A stretch of 56,366 bases of DNA from Krumholzibacterium sp965370495 (GCA_965370495.1 CBDUUV010000001.1:1-56366); one strand, 5' to 3'; positions 32,602 through 41,850 are shown, numbered from the stretch's first letter. Made by a program: numbers and translations. The notes: generated from the sequence alone by a model not told the origin.

Positions 32602-35010
32602 CTACCTCAGCAGAACGGCCTTGCGGCTGATCCTTGTTTCGCCCGCTTTCAGCACATAGAAATATACGCCGCTCGACAGTCCCGCTGGTTGCCATTCTAT
32701 CGAATAACTGCCCGCTTCCATCCTGCGGCTGATCAACTTGTCGACTTCTCTTCCCGCTATGTCGTATACACGCAGGTCCACGCTGCTGTCATCGCCCAGC
32801 GAGAAACAGATGACGGTCGAGGGGTTAAACGGATTCGGCCGGTTCTGCTCGAGAATAGCCAGCGGCGGTGGAGGAGTTTCCGAGCCGGTTGTCTCGTTGA
32901 CCACCAGTGTGTCCCTGTACAGATATCTGTTGTGGGCGGTGACGCTTAATACGAGCGAGTCGACATCTCCGGGGATCGATTCCAGGAGTGTCATCGATAT
33001 ATTGCCCGTTGCAACCGCAATGCTCCGGCCGAAACAGGTACCATTCCAGTAGAGAGCGGCAAGTGCTCCTTCTGTGCCTGTAGAGACACTGAAAATCGTT
33101 TCATCCCTCGCGATGGATGGCGAATGTGACACCGGCATGGCGGATGGCGTGTCGGTCCAGCCGTCAAGAGCCGGATCTCCGAGAAGGTTGAGAGTATAGA
33201 AGCACCACCTGTGAGCGCCCGGTTCATACTCGTCCGGAAGATCTACAAACGGAGCTGTCTCGTCCTTTGATCGCTGATTGGCCGTGCCCAGGTTTGTATA
33301 GCCCTCGGTAAAGGCAGCATCGAAGAACTCCCGTTGAAAATGGTGCGAGGGCCCGTTTGTCGTCCCCTCGGTGAACCAGCCGTAACGGGAATTACCTATG
33401 AAGGCACAGGCAAAAGTACCGATATTAACGATTTTTTCCCCGATACAGTCGTCCATGTCAAACGCGCCGGCGATGCAGCCGTAGGTATATACAATCGAGA
33501 AGTTGGCTGTTATCCCGTCATTTGTGAAATTCGTTTCGTTGACATCTCCGATAGGGAGCCTCATCACATACGATGAATTGGAATGGCCTGCGTGGTTGAG
33601 CCAGTTCGTGCCGGCATTGACCTCGTCGTAGATCACGGATTTCGCCCAACTCCCGAGGTCCCTGTCATAGTATTTCGTGATATTGAAACCGGAGTCCATC
33701 CCTTTCGTGAAAAAGCCGTAGGCGCTGCATGTGTCGATGAGCTGGTCCATCTCATCCCCGCCGTACGTCAACGGATCGCTCCAGAGATGTTCACCCAGCA
33801 TAAGCGCGTTGCGAAGCTGCAACGAAACGGGCGATTCCTGGTACATCGTTGTTTTATTGATAAATGTCGCAATCTTTTCAGGAGAATCGACCGAGGCCCG
33901 TCCTATGGATACTTCGGAATAGAAATCCTCCTCGCCGGGTTCGCCCCACAGAGCGTCGGAATCCGTGTTCCAGCTGCCGTCAAGCGCGGCGAAATAGAGG
34001 TCGGCAGGGATGCCGGAGTCTTCGTACCACGAAGAGGATTGAACTCCACAGTACAGTCCCCTGAACGGTATACCCACGAGGCTGCCCGAATCGCCGTCCC
34101 CGCCCAGAAGGACATGGGTAATTCCGTTATCGGTATATTCGCCGATTATGGCGTTACGTATCCTCTCGGGGGAATCGTTTCCCGGGTAAGTACTTTCGAT
34201 ATGCTCAAAGGTCATGATCCTTGTTCTCATGCCGCGGCGGGTATAGAAATCCCTGAGCGGCCCGAAATCGTCTTCGAAATCCGCTCTGGTTATGATCATG
34301 TATTCGTAGTCGCCTTCCGCGGAGGGAGGTTCGGGGCCCAGGCCGTTGTAGAGAGATATCAGATCCGGATTGTCGACGATATCTTTGAGATACTTTTTTG
34401 TTGCGGCGTCGGTGCGAAGAAGGTCGAGCGCCCGTGGACCCCGGTTGCCAGGCGCGGTCCAGAGAGAGCCTCCGTCGCCAGAGGTTGTCTCGATGGTAAT
34501 CTCGATCTCGCTGTAGTATCCTGTTTCTTCCGCCGCGGGACGGAATCCGACAGGGGTAAAATTTCCAACGGCTATAGAGTGTCCCCGGTAATAGTGTGTG
34601 CTGAATTCAGATACCGGTGGATGAATCCACTCGTTTGATTCGTAAACGGCGCTGTCGTATAGAAGGCGGTTGTCCATGTTGTCCCTGTTGATCCCGGGTG
34701 TAGGGTGCTGTCTCGGATGCAGCCGGATATTCTTTTCGATCTTTTTCCAGCCACGGCGTCTGATTGTTAAACCCGAAACCCGTTCTCCCGGCGGCAGGAG
34801 AATCTGCGCGCCGCGAAAGGGAAAACTCGGCCCGCCAGCTCTGCCGGCCTGGACCGTTGATGGAAAGTATATGCGCGAAAAACCGTTATCCGTCTTTTCC
34901 ATGCGAGGGTTTCCGAAGCGGTAGGTCACAGAGACCTGCCCGGCTTCCGCTACGGATACCAGCAGGACTGTCAGCAATGTTGATATAGCGATCGAGAATA
35001 ACAGTTTCAT
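32602..35010 (-). CDS. Gingipain-type (C25) cysteine peptidase with C-terminal sorting-type domain
   Basis: An 802-residue exported protein. Residues 1-24 form a signal peptide. After a beta-rich prodomain-like region, the C25 catalytic domain contains THVLLGGDGD, PADLYFAALDG, the catalytic His in NHAGHSNSS and Cys in VYTYGCIAGAFD. The C-terminal 80 residues (LEQNRPNPFNPSTVI, LRVYDIAGREV, GLSSGVYFYVL) match the FlgD-Ig/Por secretion type domain used by type IX secretion, or by related uncharacterised surface export in FCB candidate phyla. ATG 35010 is chosen with AAAGGA upstream. It would act outside the cell. Whether it is cleaved or anchored is not readable here. Confidence 0.93.
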   Translation of the reverse strand: MKLLFSIAISTLLTVLLVSVAEAGQVSVTYRFGNPRMEKTDNGFSRIYFPSTVQAGRAGGPSFPFRGAQILLPPGERVSGLTIRRRGWKKIEKNIRLHPRQHPTPGINRDNMDNRLLYDSAVYESNEWIHPPVSEFSTHYYRGHSIAVGNFTPVGFRPAAEETGYYSEIEITIETTSGDGGSLWTAPGNRGPRALDLLRTDAATKKYLKDIVDNPDLISLYNGLGPEPPSAEGDYEYMIITRADFEDDFGPLRDFYTRRGMRTRIMTFEHIESTYPGNDSPERIRNAIIGEYTDNGITHVLLGGDGDSGSLVGIPFRGLYCGVQSSSWYEDSGIPADLYFAALDGSWNTDSDALWGEPGEEDFYSEVSIGRASVDSPEKIATFINKTTMYQESPVSLQLRNALMLGEHLWSDPLTYGGDEMDQLIDTCSAYGFFTKGMDSGFNITKYYDRDLGSWAKSVIYDEVNAGTNWLNHAGHSNSSYVMRLPIGDVNETNFTNDGITANFSIVYTYGCIAGAFDMDDCIGEKIVNIGTFACAFIGNSRYGWFTEGTTNGPSHHFQREFFDAAFTEGYTNLGTANQRSKDETAPFVDLPDEYEPGAHRWCFYTLNLLGDPALDGWTDTPSAMPVSHSPSIARDETIFSVSTGTEGALAALYWNGTCFGRSIAVATGNISMTLLESIPGDVDSLVLSVTAHNRYLYRDTLVVNETTGSETPPPPLAILEQNRPNPFNPSTVICFSLGDDSSVDLRVYDIAGREVDKLISRRMEAGSYSIEWQPAGLSSGVYFYVLKAGETRISRKAVLLR

Positions 35011-35055
35011 ACCATTCCTTTCGGGCATATGTGCCTGGACAGATCCGGTAAAATA

Positions 35056-35086
35056 ATTATACCAGATTACCAGGCTTTTTGCCTGG
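35056..35086 (-). promoter_or_regulatory. Extended -10 promoter and inverted repeat before the C25 peptidase gene
   Basis: In minus-strand sense TGGTATAAT is an extended -10 (TATAAT at 35056-35061). The perfect inverted repeat CCAGGC-TTTTT-GCCTGG (35070-35086 on the plus strand) covers the -35 to -10 region and could be an operator for a repressor. No good -35 element is seen. Confidence 0.5.
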
Positions 35087-35121
35087 AAAAATAGTGCACG
35101 GGGGGCGGATAAAAAGGTGGA

Positions 35122-35150
35122 TTGACAGGAAGGATTTCGTTTATTATCTG
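35122..35150 (+). promoter_or_regulatory. Sigma-70 promoter of the barrel-symporter operon
   Basis: TTGACA (35122-35127) and TATCTG (35145-35150) are separated by 17 bases. The 130-base leader contains a CCGGTT/AACCGG hairpin (35190-35205); no riboswitch family was recognised in it. Confidence 0.6.
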
Positions 35151-35289
35151 CCGGAACCAAAGATATGCGGGTGGATACGCGGCGATGAGCCGGTTATTAA
35201 ACCGGTGAAAGCGCGCTTGACGAATGCAATCCGCCTGGTGCTAATGACTGGGTCGATGCGGTATGTTCCAGGGCATCGAAAGGAGTATC

Positions 35290-36660
35290 ATGGCAAACGG
35301 CATATGGGCCCTGGGGAAAGATAAAAGGATGCGATCTGTCGCGGCCTGTATCCTGCTTGCTGTGGTTATTTCCATGGGTCTTGCCACTGCACCTTCTGTT
35401 GCCGCCTGTTCTGAAGGAGGCAACCGGTTCAAGTGGGGTTTTGACGAGAGGGTCAGGCAGACATATATCCAGAACGGGTTTGACCTGAGTGACGGCGATA
35501 TGGACGACTGGAACTTTATCAGGGCCCGTTTGCGGCTCTGGGGTGAATGGCAGCCTGTGGATGGCCTGAAGCTGCACGTGGCGCTGAACAATGAACACAG
35601 GCACTGGTTCAAGTCGACGAAGGGATACGAAGACGAAGAGTTTGAAATAAACGAACTTGTTTTCGAAAAACTCTACCTGTCATATGCCGGTATCGGGGGC
35701 TCTCCGGTCAGCGTTACGGCCGGGCGGCAGAATATCATGTACGGGGAGGGTTTCCTTTTCATGGACGGCGGCCCAGGGGACGGTTCGCGCACAGGCTATT
35801 TCAATGCGGTACGCGTCAAGGTTGCTTTCGAAGAAAGATCGCTGGAATTTCATGTGTTGTCCGATCCTTCGCGGGACAACTATCTGCCCGTTGCCAACTG
35901 CCAGCACCAGCCGCTGATCGAATATAAAGAGACAGGCGCCGGGGTGTACTATACAGATACTTCGCTTGATGGAAAAAAAATCGAAGGATACTGTTTCTTC
36001 AAAAACGAAAAGCATGACGACAATGCTCTGCCCGAGAGCAACATATATACATTTGGAGGGCGATTGAGCGGTACGGTGGGAGGGCGTATCAATTATGCCA
36101 CTGAATGGGCTTACCAGCTGGGTGACAGGGGGGATGACGCCCGAAGAGGTCTCGGGGGATACGCTCACGGTACGTACGATTTTCCGGGAGCGATGAAGCC
36201 GGCTCTTACCGCCGGAGTGGTCTATCTGTCCGGGGATGATCCGGGAACCAGAGAGTACGAAGGATGGAACCCGCTCTACAGCCGCTGGCCGAAATGGAGC
36301 GAACTATATATATACACACTTGCCAGGCATGAACATGGCGTAGCCTATTGGGACAACCTGTTCGCTCCGAATCTCGGAGTTTCGCTAAAGCCTGTGGAGA
36401 AAATTACTCTGAAGGTTTCCCTTTACTATATGGTTGCTCCCCAAAGCTTTCCCGATTCTGTGCCGGGGAAGGCATCTTCTGAGCCCATTTTTGGTGGTGG
36501 AAACTTCAGGGGCCTTCTATCGGCATTCAAACTTGAGTGGGCGATTAAAAAACAGATATCCGGCCACCTCCTGTGGGAAAGGTTCGCGCCGGGTGATTAC
36601 TACAATGACAGGAGTGATACGGCGAATTTTCTCAGGTGGGAAGTATTCTACAGTTTTTAA
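35290..36660 (+). CDS. Alginate-export-type outer-membrane beta-barrel protein
   Basis: A 456-residue protein with a signal peptide (residues 14-39, ending near SVAACSEG) and then regular amphipathic beta-strands (LRLWGEWQPVDGLKLHVAL, SVTAGRQNIMYGEGFLFMD, NYATEWAYQLG) ending in LRWEVFYSF, a C-terminal aromatic typical of outer-membrane barrels. The overall pattern fits the alginate_export/OprD-like porin group. It is 21 bases upstream of a small membrane protein and a sodium symporter, so it probably forms the outer-membrane entry for the same solute. ATG 35290 has AAAGGAG upstream. The substrate is unknown; alginate is only the family name. Confidence 0.85.
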   Translation: MANGIWALGKDKRMRSVAACILLAVVISMGLATAPSVAACSEGGNRFKWGFDERVRQTYIQNGFDLSDGDMDDWNFIRARLRLWGEWQPVDGLKLHVALNNEHRHWFKSTKGYEDEEFEINELVFEKLYLSYAGIGGSPVSVTAGRQNIMYGEGFLFMDGGPGDGSRTGYFNAVRVKVAFEERSLEFHVLSDPSRDNYLPVANCQHQPLIEYKETGAGVYYTDTSLDGKKIEGYCFFKNEKHDDNALPESNIYTFGGRLSGTVGGRINYATEWAYQLGDRGDDARRGLGGYAHGTYDFPGAMKPALTAGVVYLSGDDPGTREYEGWNPLYSRWPKWSELYIYTLARHEHGVAYWDNLFAPNLGVSLKPVEKITLKVSLYYMVAPQSFPDSVPGKASSEPIFGGGNFRGLLSAFKLEWAIKKQISGHLLWERFAPGDYYNDRSDTANFLRWEVFYSF

Positions 36661-36681
36661 TGCTTGAAAGGCAGGTGAGAG

Positions 36682-36804
36682 ATGGGTCCATTCAACATGC
36701 CCTGGCTGACGTTCACGGCATTCATCGTAGTCGGCGCAAGCATAGTCGCGTCGATCCTGTGGGCTGTGAATGAAATCAGGCATGACAGGAATATTGACCG
36801 GTAA
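36682..36804 (+). CDS. Small membrane protein, symporter accessory type
   Basis: A 40-residue product with a single membrane helix (FTAFIVVGASIVASILWAV) and a charged tail (NEIRHDRNIDR). It lies between the barrel gene and the SSS symporter, with AGGTGAGAG just before ATG 36682. Small one-helix partners encoded directly upstream of sodium:solute symporters are known in other bacteria, and NCBI annotates a symporter small accessory protein. The match in position and topology makes that the likely identity, although no sequence comparison was possible. Confidence 0.75.
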   Translation: MGPFNMPWLTFTAFIVVGASIVASILWAVNEIRHDRNIDR

Positions 36805-36828
36805 CCAATAGGTGTGGGAGGAGAGATC

Positions 36829-38301
36829 TTGAGTCTTTTTTCATCGTGCGTAGTAGTTCTTGTCCTTTATCTCGGTGTATTGATCGCAATAGGGGTCTGG
36901 AGCGCGAGGCGTGCTTCATCGGCAGACGATTTTATCCTGGGAGGCCGTTCGATCGGGCCATGGGTAACCGCGCTTTCATTCATTGCCGTATATTTCAGTT
37001 CGGTGCTGATAATCGGTGGAGGCGCGTTCGGCTTCAAGTTCGGGATGGGGACTGTGTGGATCGGAGCTGTCAATGTTGTCGTCGGATGTACCCTGTGCTG
37101 GATCGTTCTCGGCAAGAGAGTTCGGCTCTTCACTGAGAGGATGGGTGTCAATACGATCTCGGGATTTTTTGCGAAAAGATACGATTCGCCATCGGCCGGT
37201 ATCTTTTCCGCGATGATCGTATTCATTTTCCTTATCATTTACAATGTCAGCGTGGTGAAGGGAATGGCTAATTCCTTCGAAGTGTTGATGGATGTTCCGT
37301 ACTGGGCAGGTGTGCTTATCTCGGGGATTGTCATCATATTCTATGTAGTGCTTGGAGGGTACAGGGCGGTTGTCTGGACCGGCCTGATACAGGCGTGGGT
37401 CATGATCTTCAGCTTGCTGCTCCTCACATTCCGCACGGTGGGCGCGGTAGGAGGATTAAGCTCCGGTATGCGGAAGCTTGCCGAAATCGGGCCGGAATAT
37501 GTCAATACTCCCGGCGTCTGGGGATGGGCCGGGCTTGTCAGCTTTTGTCTTGTGGTAAGCCTTGGCGTCTGGGGCATGCCCCAGCTCTTGATAAGGTTCT
37601 ATTCGATCAAGGACGAGAAGACCTTCAGGCTCGGGACAGTAATCGTTACGGTAGGCGCGGCAGTCGCCGTGCTTCCATATCTGAACGGGGCTTTTTCGAG
37701 AATCCTTATCCCGAACCTTCAGAACCCGGATCTCGCTATTCCATCCCTCTCAAGGCTGGTCCTGTCACCATGGGGAGCGGCAATACTGCTTGCCGGTGTT
37801 GTAGCGGCCGGTATGTCGACTTTTGCCGGCGTTCTTATCATCGTGTCCAGTTCGCTTGTAAGGGATGTCTACTGTAACGGCCTGAAAAAGCAGATAACCG
37901 GGCCCCGGGAAGTCAGGGCAAACAGGATCGTAAGCGCTTCGGTCGGCATTATCGCTTTGATTATCGCGCTCAAACCGCCCGCGCTTATTCTCGTGCTCAC
38001 CGGGTTTTCCTGGGCTGTGATCGCGTCGACCAACCTCTGGCCCCTTCTTTTCGGTCTCTACTGGAAAGGGGCGAGCAGGACAGGCGCTTTTGCGTCGATG
38101 ATCGCCGGATCGGCGACCGCTATCATATGGACATGGCTCGGCAAACCTTTCGGAATACATGGGTTTATCGCGGGGACAACGGTAAGTTTTGTTGTAATCC
38201 TTATTGTGAGCCTGGTAAAAAGATGGACTCCTCCGGCTGGGCATATAGAAAGGATCTGGGGTGAAGGCAAGGGCACCGGGGCCGGAAGCAAAGCCCTGTG
38301 A
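36829..38301 (+). CDS. Sodium:solute symporter (SSS family)
   Basis: A 490-residue transporter with about 13 membrane helices. The N-terminal DDFILGGRSIGPWVTALSF and the helix TISGFFAKRYDSPSAGI are SSS family blocks, followed by GVVAAGMSTFAGVLIIVSSSL, containing the Ser/Thr of the sodium site. TTG 36829 is chosen because GGAGGAG lies upstream; GTG 36814 overlaps that site. It probably imports a small organic solute with sodium. The barrel gene and the 40-residue protein precede it, and a strong terminator follows, closing a three-gene uptake operon. Confidence 0.92.
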   Translation: MSLFSSCVVVLVLYLGVLIAIGVWSARRASSADDFILGGRSIGPWVTALSFIAVYFSSVLIIGGGAFGFKFGMGTVWIGAVNVVVGCTLCWIVLGKRVRLFTERMGVNTISGFFAKRYDSPSAGIFSAMIVFIFLIIYNVSVVKGMANSFEVLMDVPYWAGVLISGIVIIFYVVLGGYRAVVWTGLIQAWVMIFSLLLLTFRTVGAVGGLSSGMRKLAEIGPEYVNTPGVWGWAGLVSFCLVVSLGVWGMPQLLIRFYSIKDEKTFRLGTVIVTVGAAVAVLPYLNGAFSRILIPNLQNPDLAIPSLSRLVLSPWGAAILLAGVVAAGMSTFAGVLIIVSSSLVRDVYCNGLKKQITGPREVRANRIVSASVGIIALIIALKPPALILVLTGFSWAVIASTNLWPLLFGLYWKGASRTGAFASMIAGSATAIIWTWLGKPFGIHGFIAGTTVSFVVILIVSLVKRWTPPAGHIERIWGEGKGTGAGSKAL

Positions 38302-38357
38302 TTATGAAAGCCACAGGGTATCCCCTCTGGCTGCCGATAAGAACTGGATAATCAGAG

Positions 38358-38384
38358 AAGGCCCCTCCGTAATAGAGGGGCCTT
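38358..38384 (+). terminator. Bidirectional terminator between symporter and tricorn genes
   Basis: AAGGCCCCTC-CGTAATA-GAGGGGCCTT forms a perfect 10-bp stem followed by CTTAT on the plus strand. On the minus strand the same hairpin can end the convergent tricorn transcript, although the T run is short. Confidence 0.8.
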
Positions 38385-38447
38385 CTTATCGGGCATTCGT
38401 TGCTGCTCATTACGAAGCCCGAACGCGGTGTTGTAGGATCCCGCTGC

Positions 38448-41400
38448 TTAACCCTTGTCCGGATCTCTTTCGACCACTGGAAGAGCCGGGGGATTCTTCT
38501 CGATCTGTTCCATCAGGTACTCTATAGCTTTCTCCAGCTGGGGATCACGCCCCTCGACCACGAGATCGGGCCTGTTGTCGACCCTGATGTCAGGTTTGAC
38601 GCCGATTCTTTCGACATCGTACTCGCCTTCGAGGTTGACAAACCCGATTGAAGGCATCGTGATAATTCCGCCGTCCATCAGGGCAATATTTCTGTCATAA
38701 CCGACGAGGCCGCCCCATGTCGTCATACCGATCAGGGGGCCAAGTCCCGCCTGTCTGAAATAGTAGGGGAAAGCGTCTCCGCCGGAGCCGGCATATCCAT
38801 TAATCAAGCAGGCCAGGTGGCCCTTGACCGCTATCCCTGGTGTCTTGCCGGCCTTGTAATTACGGCGCGCGAACAGGTTTGTAAGTTTCGTGCCCAGCTT
38901 GTCGATGAAGAAATTGGGGAGCCAGCCTCCGCTGTTATAGCGGACATCGACGATTATCCCTTCCATATCGGTTTGTGGATAGAAATATTTACCAAACTCC
39001 ATCAGGCCCCGCACCGCGGTATCGGGAACGTGGAGATATCCGAGTTTGCCGCCGCTGGCCTTGAGGATTTTCTGCCGGTTGTCCTCTACCCACGCGGCGT
39101 ACCGGACATTCGTGTCGTTTGTGGAAGGTTCGACAGTGATTTCTCTTGCGTCACTGCCGGATGGATCAGCGCTGACCTTGATAAGGATCTGGTGGCCTGC
39201 CGTGTTCTCCAGGAGGGAATGAGGATTTTCGGGGTAAACGAGTTCGTGCCCGTTTATCGACAGCAGGTAGTCGCCTTCATTGACGTCGATACCGGGCAGC
39301 GCGAGCGGAGAAATGAAATTGCTGTCCCAGTTTCTGCCGGGGTAGATCCTGCTGAACTTGTAACGGCCGCTGTCTTTGTCGATGCTGAAATCGCAGCCGA
39401 GATATCCTCCTTTGACCCTCGGAGCCCTTGGCCCTGTTGTTGCCCCGCCATATACATAGGCGTGGCCGACATTCAGTTCGGCCTGCATCTCGCCAATGAT
39501 ATAGGTGAGGTCGTTTCTGCTGGTCAGGTAGGGCAGGAAGACTTCGTACCGTTTCCTGATCTTGTTCCAGTTGACCCCGTGCATGTTGTCGACATAGAAG
39601 AAATCCCTTTCCAGCCTCCATGCTTCGTAGAATATCTGTTTCCACTCTTCGGCTGGGTCAACCAGCATGCGCAGGTCTGTGCTCAGGGAGTTATCGCTGA
39701 TTTTCTGGCCAGGGGCGACATCTATGATGCCGTACGAACCCATGGCGCTGACGATTATCTTTGAGCCGTCCGACGATAGCTCGTAGTTATTTATTCCGCT
39801 GATGATAGTCTTCGACTCGCGTTCTTTCAGATCGAAGTATTTGAGCGCTCCGGTGACCGGACTGGCGCCAATAGAGATCACCCGCGCGTTCATCGGGAGT
39901 TCCCCATAGATGATCTTGTCTGATACGGCGCTGAGCCCCATGAAATTGCCGGAACCGATTGGAAGGGATACTATCCTGTCTCCAAGCCCTTCGATATCGA
40001 TCTTCAGCTCCTCATCTTCTTTTTCTTCTTCATCATTTTTCTTGTCTTTGTCCTCGTCCTTTTTTTCCTTTTCTCCGTTGTCTTTATCGCCGTTTTCTTT
40101 TTCCTCTTTTACCTCGATTTCGTCACTTTCCGGGGCAAGAGGCGAAGGTGTATCGGCGGCGAGAGTGAGAACACAGATGTTGGTGGGCGAGACGAAATCA
40201 AAATTCATTTCGAAAGTATGAAACTTGATGTTGATCGTACGGTCCGAAAGGAAATAGAGGTATTTTCCATCCGGGTCGAATACGGGAGAATAGTCGTTGT
40301 AGAGGCCGATAGTCACCTTGTGCGTCTCGTCTTTTTTCACATTGTACAGGTAGAGCGACCTGAAACCGTTATCTGCGACTTTCGAATAGGTTAGCCACTT
40401 GCTGTCTGACGACCAGTTATAGTCTCCAAGGTCACGCCATTCGTCCCGGTCGACCTCCACGGTTTTTTTCGAATCGATATCGATGTAATAGAGGCTGCCG
40501 GTCTGATCGAACCAGGAAACCTTTTTGCTGTCGGGCGACCACTTGATGGAGAACGGGAACTCACCCATTCCCGACGTGATTTTTTCCTCTTCTTCAGAGC
40601 CGTCGGGTTTGGTGATGTAGAGCTCATACTCGCCTGTCCCGTCGGAGAGGTAAGCAACCTGGTTTCCGTCTGGAGAAAATGCGGGGCTGCGTTCGCGAAT
40701 TTCTCTTGTTTGAGTCAGGTTGCGTACCTCTCCTTTTTCCGCGGGTACGGTAAAGATGTCGCCCCTGGCACCGAACACGGCCCGTTTGCCGGAAGACGAT
40801 ATATTGAAAGAACGGATCATCTTGCCGGCGCTGGTGTACGCGGGCCTTTTCAGGTTGTGTTCAGAACGGGCGATTATATCCAGTTTCTCTGTTTTTTCTG
40901 TTTTGAGGTCGAGAACGTATAGCAACCCGGCGTTCTCGTATACGATCCTGTCGCCGCCAAGACTGGGCCATTTGACATCATATTTTTTGTGATTTGTTAT
41001 CTTTCTGGTCTTTTTTGTTTCGAGGTCGCAGCAGAAGATATTCATCGTATAATCACGGTCTGAGATGAAATAGATACTCTTTCCGTACCACATCGGGAAG
41101 GCGTCCGTTCCATCATAATCTGTCAGCTTCTCGGCGGTGTTATTATCGAAGTCATAGATCCAGACATTCTGTTCCATACCGCCTCGATACCGTTTCCATG
41201 TTCTGAATTCCCTTGCCATCCTGTTATAGGCGATCTTCTTTCCGTCCGGTGAATACGATGTAAGTTCACCCTCGAAGAGAGGGAGAACCTCGGGGTAGCC
41301 ACCATCGGAATCTATAGTATAGAGCCTCATGTAACGGGGCCCCGGGTTTGTCATTGCGTCCTTGTTGCTTCGGAAAAGAATCTTTTTTCCTGAAGGGTGC

Positions 41401-41747
41401 CAGTCGAGGACCATGTCTACCTTTGGGTGGTATGTAAGCCTTTTCGGCACGCCGCCCTCGGTTGGGATAGTGTAAACGTCGAAGTTTCCGTCATATCCGG
41501 CAGAGAATGCGATCGTCTTTCCATCAGGAGAGAATTTCGCAAAAGCCTCGCCTTCGATATGTGTCGTTAACCGGGAAGCTGCTCCGCCTGATGATGAAAC
41601 CAGCCAGAGGTCTCCTCCATATGAGAAGATGATATTGTCCCCGTGAATATCGGGGCGGCGCATGAGGCGGCTCTCCACGGCGGCGTTCAACGTGCCTGCC
41701 GCAAGAAGAACGACCAGTACCAGAGCCAGTATTACTCTTTTGTCCAT
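38448..41747 (-). CDS. Tricorn protease-like S41 peptidase
   Basis: A 1099-residue exported protease. A signal peptide (residues 1-22) precedes two sets of propeller blades (FAKFSPDGKTIAFSA, SPAFSPDGNQVAYLSDG, YSPVFDPDGKYLYFLSD), a helical domain, a PDZ-like part (GDYLLSINGHEL) and a C-terminal S41 core with NGYAGSGGDAFPYY (nucleophile Ser) and GVKPDIRVD. Tricorn acts on peptides released by upstream proteases. An unusual Lys/Glu/Asp-rich low-complexity linker of about 45 residues separates the propellers from the catalytic half (about 39995-40130). ATG 41747 follows GGAA. An ECF-type promoter precedes it. Confidence 0.93.
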   Translation of the reverse strand: MDKRVILALVLVVLLAAGTLNAAVESRLMRRPDIHGDNIIFSYGGDLWLVSSSGGAASRLTTHIEGEAFAKFSPDGKTIAFSAGYDGNFDVYTIPTEGGVPKRLTYHPKVDMVLDWHPSGKKILFRSNKDAMTNPGPRYMRLYTIDSDGGYPEVLPLFEGELTSYSPDGKKIAYNRMAREFRTWKRYRGGMEQNVWIYDFDNNTAEKLTDYDGTDAFPMWYGKSIYFISDRDYTMNIFCCDLETKKTRKITNHKKYDVKWPSLGGDRIVYENAGLLYVLDLKTEKTEKLDIIARSEHNLKRPAYTSAGKMIRSFNISSSGKRAVFGARGDIFTVPAEKGEVRNLTQTREIRERSPAFSPDGNQVAYLSDGTGEYELYITKPDGSEEEEKITSGMGEFPFSIKWSPDSKKVSWFDQTGSLYYIDIDSKKTVEVDRDEWRDLGDYNWSSDSKWLTYSKVADNGFRSLYLYNVKKDETHKVTIGLYNDYSPVFDPDGKYLYFLSDRTINIKFHTFEMNFDFVSPTNICVLTLAADTPSPLAPESDEIEVKEEKENGDKDNGEKEKKDEDKDKKNDEEEKEDEELKIDIEGLGDRIVSLPIGSGNFMGLSAVSDKIIYGELPMNARVISIGASPVTGALKYFDLKERESKTIISGINNYELSSDGSKIIVSAMGSYGIIDVAPGQKISDNSLSTDLRMLVDPAEEWKQIFYEAWRLERDFFYVDNMHGVNWNKIRKRYEVFLPYLTSRNDLTYIIGEMQAELNVGHAYVYGGATTGPRAPRVKGGYLGCDFSIDKDSGRYKFSRIYPGRNWDSNFISPLALPGIDVNEGDYLLSINGHELVYPENPHSLLENTAGHQILIKVSADPSGSDAREITVEPSTNDTNVRYAAWVEDNRQKILKASGGKLGYLHVPDTAVRGLMEFGKYFYPQTDMEGIIVDVRYNSGGWLPNFFIDKLGTKLTNLFARRNYKAGKTPGIAVKGHLACLINGYAGSGGDAFPYYFRQAGLGPLIGMTTWGGLVGYDRNIALMDGGIITMPSIGFVNLEGEYDVERIGVKPDIRVDNRPDLVVEGRDPQLEKAIEYLMEQIEKNPPALPVVERDPDKG

Positions 41748-41822
41748 TAAAGGTTTCCTTCCAGGGGGGTTGGGTTTATGCGTCCTGAAACAGCAAAGGA
41801 CACTCGCGTGTCTGTAATAGTT

Positions 41823-41850
41823 GATACGACCGGGCCGCAGGAAAGTTTCA
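41823..41850 (-). promoter_or_regulatory. ECF sigma (sigma-W-like) promoter of the tricorn gene
   Basis: On the minus strand TGAAAC (41845-41850), 16 bases and CGTATC (41823-41828). Flanking bases upstream (TTTT before TGAAAC, TTT after it) match those of the DUF5916 promoter. Transcription would begin about 68 bases before the ATG. Confidence 0.62.

Noticed and set aside
33583..34638. Plus-strand frame of 351 codons
   Set aside because: Antisense to the C25 peptidase, which has a catalytic His and Cys and a signal peptide.
35151..35289. Leader of the barrel operon as a riboswitch
   Set aside because: It has a CCGGTT/AACCGG hairpin and GAUGAG-like text, but it did not match the conserved core of any riboswitch class I know.
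38817..39764. Plus-strand frame of 315 codons
   Set aside because: Antisense to the S41 core of the tricorn protease.
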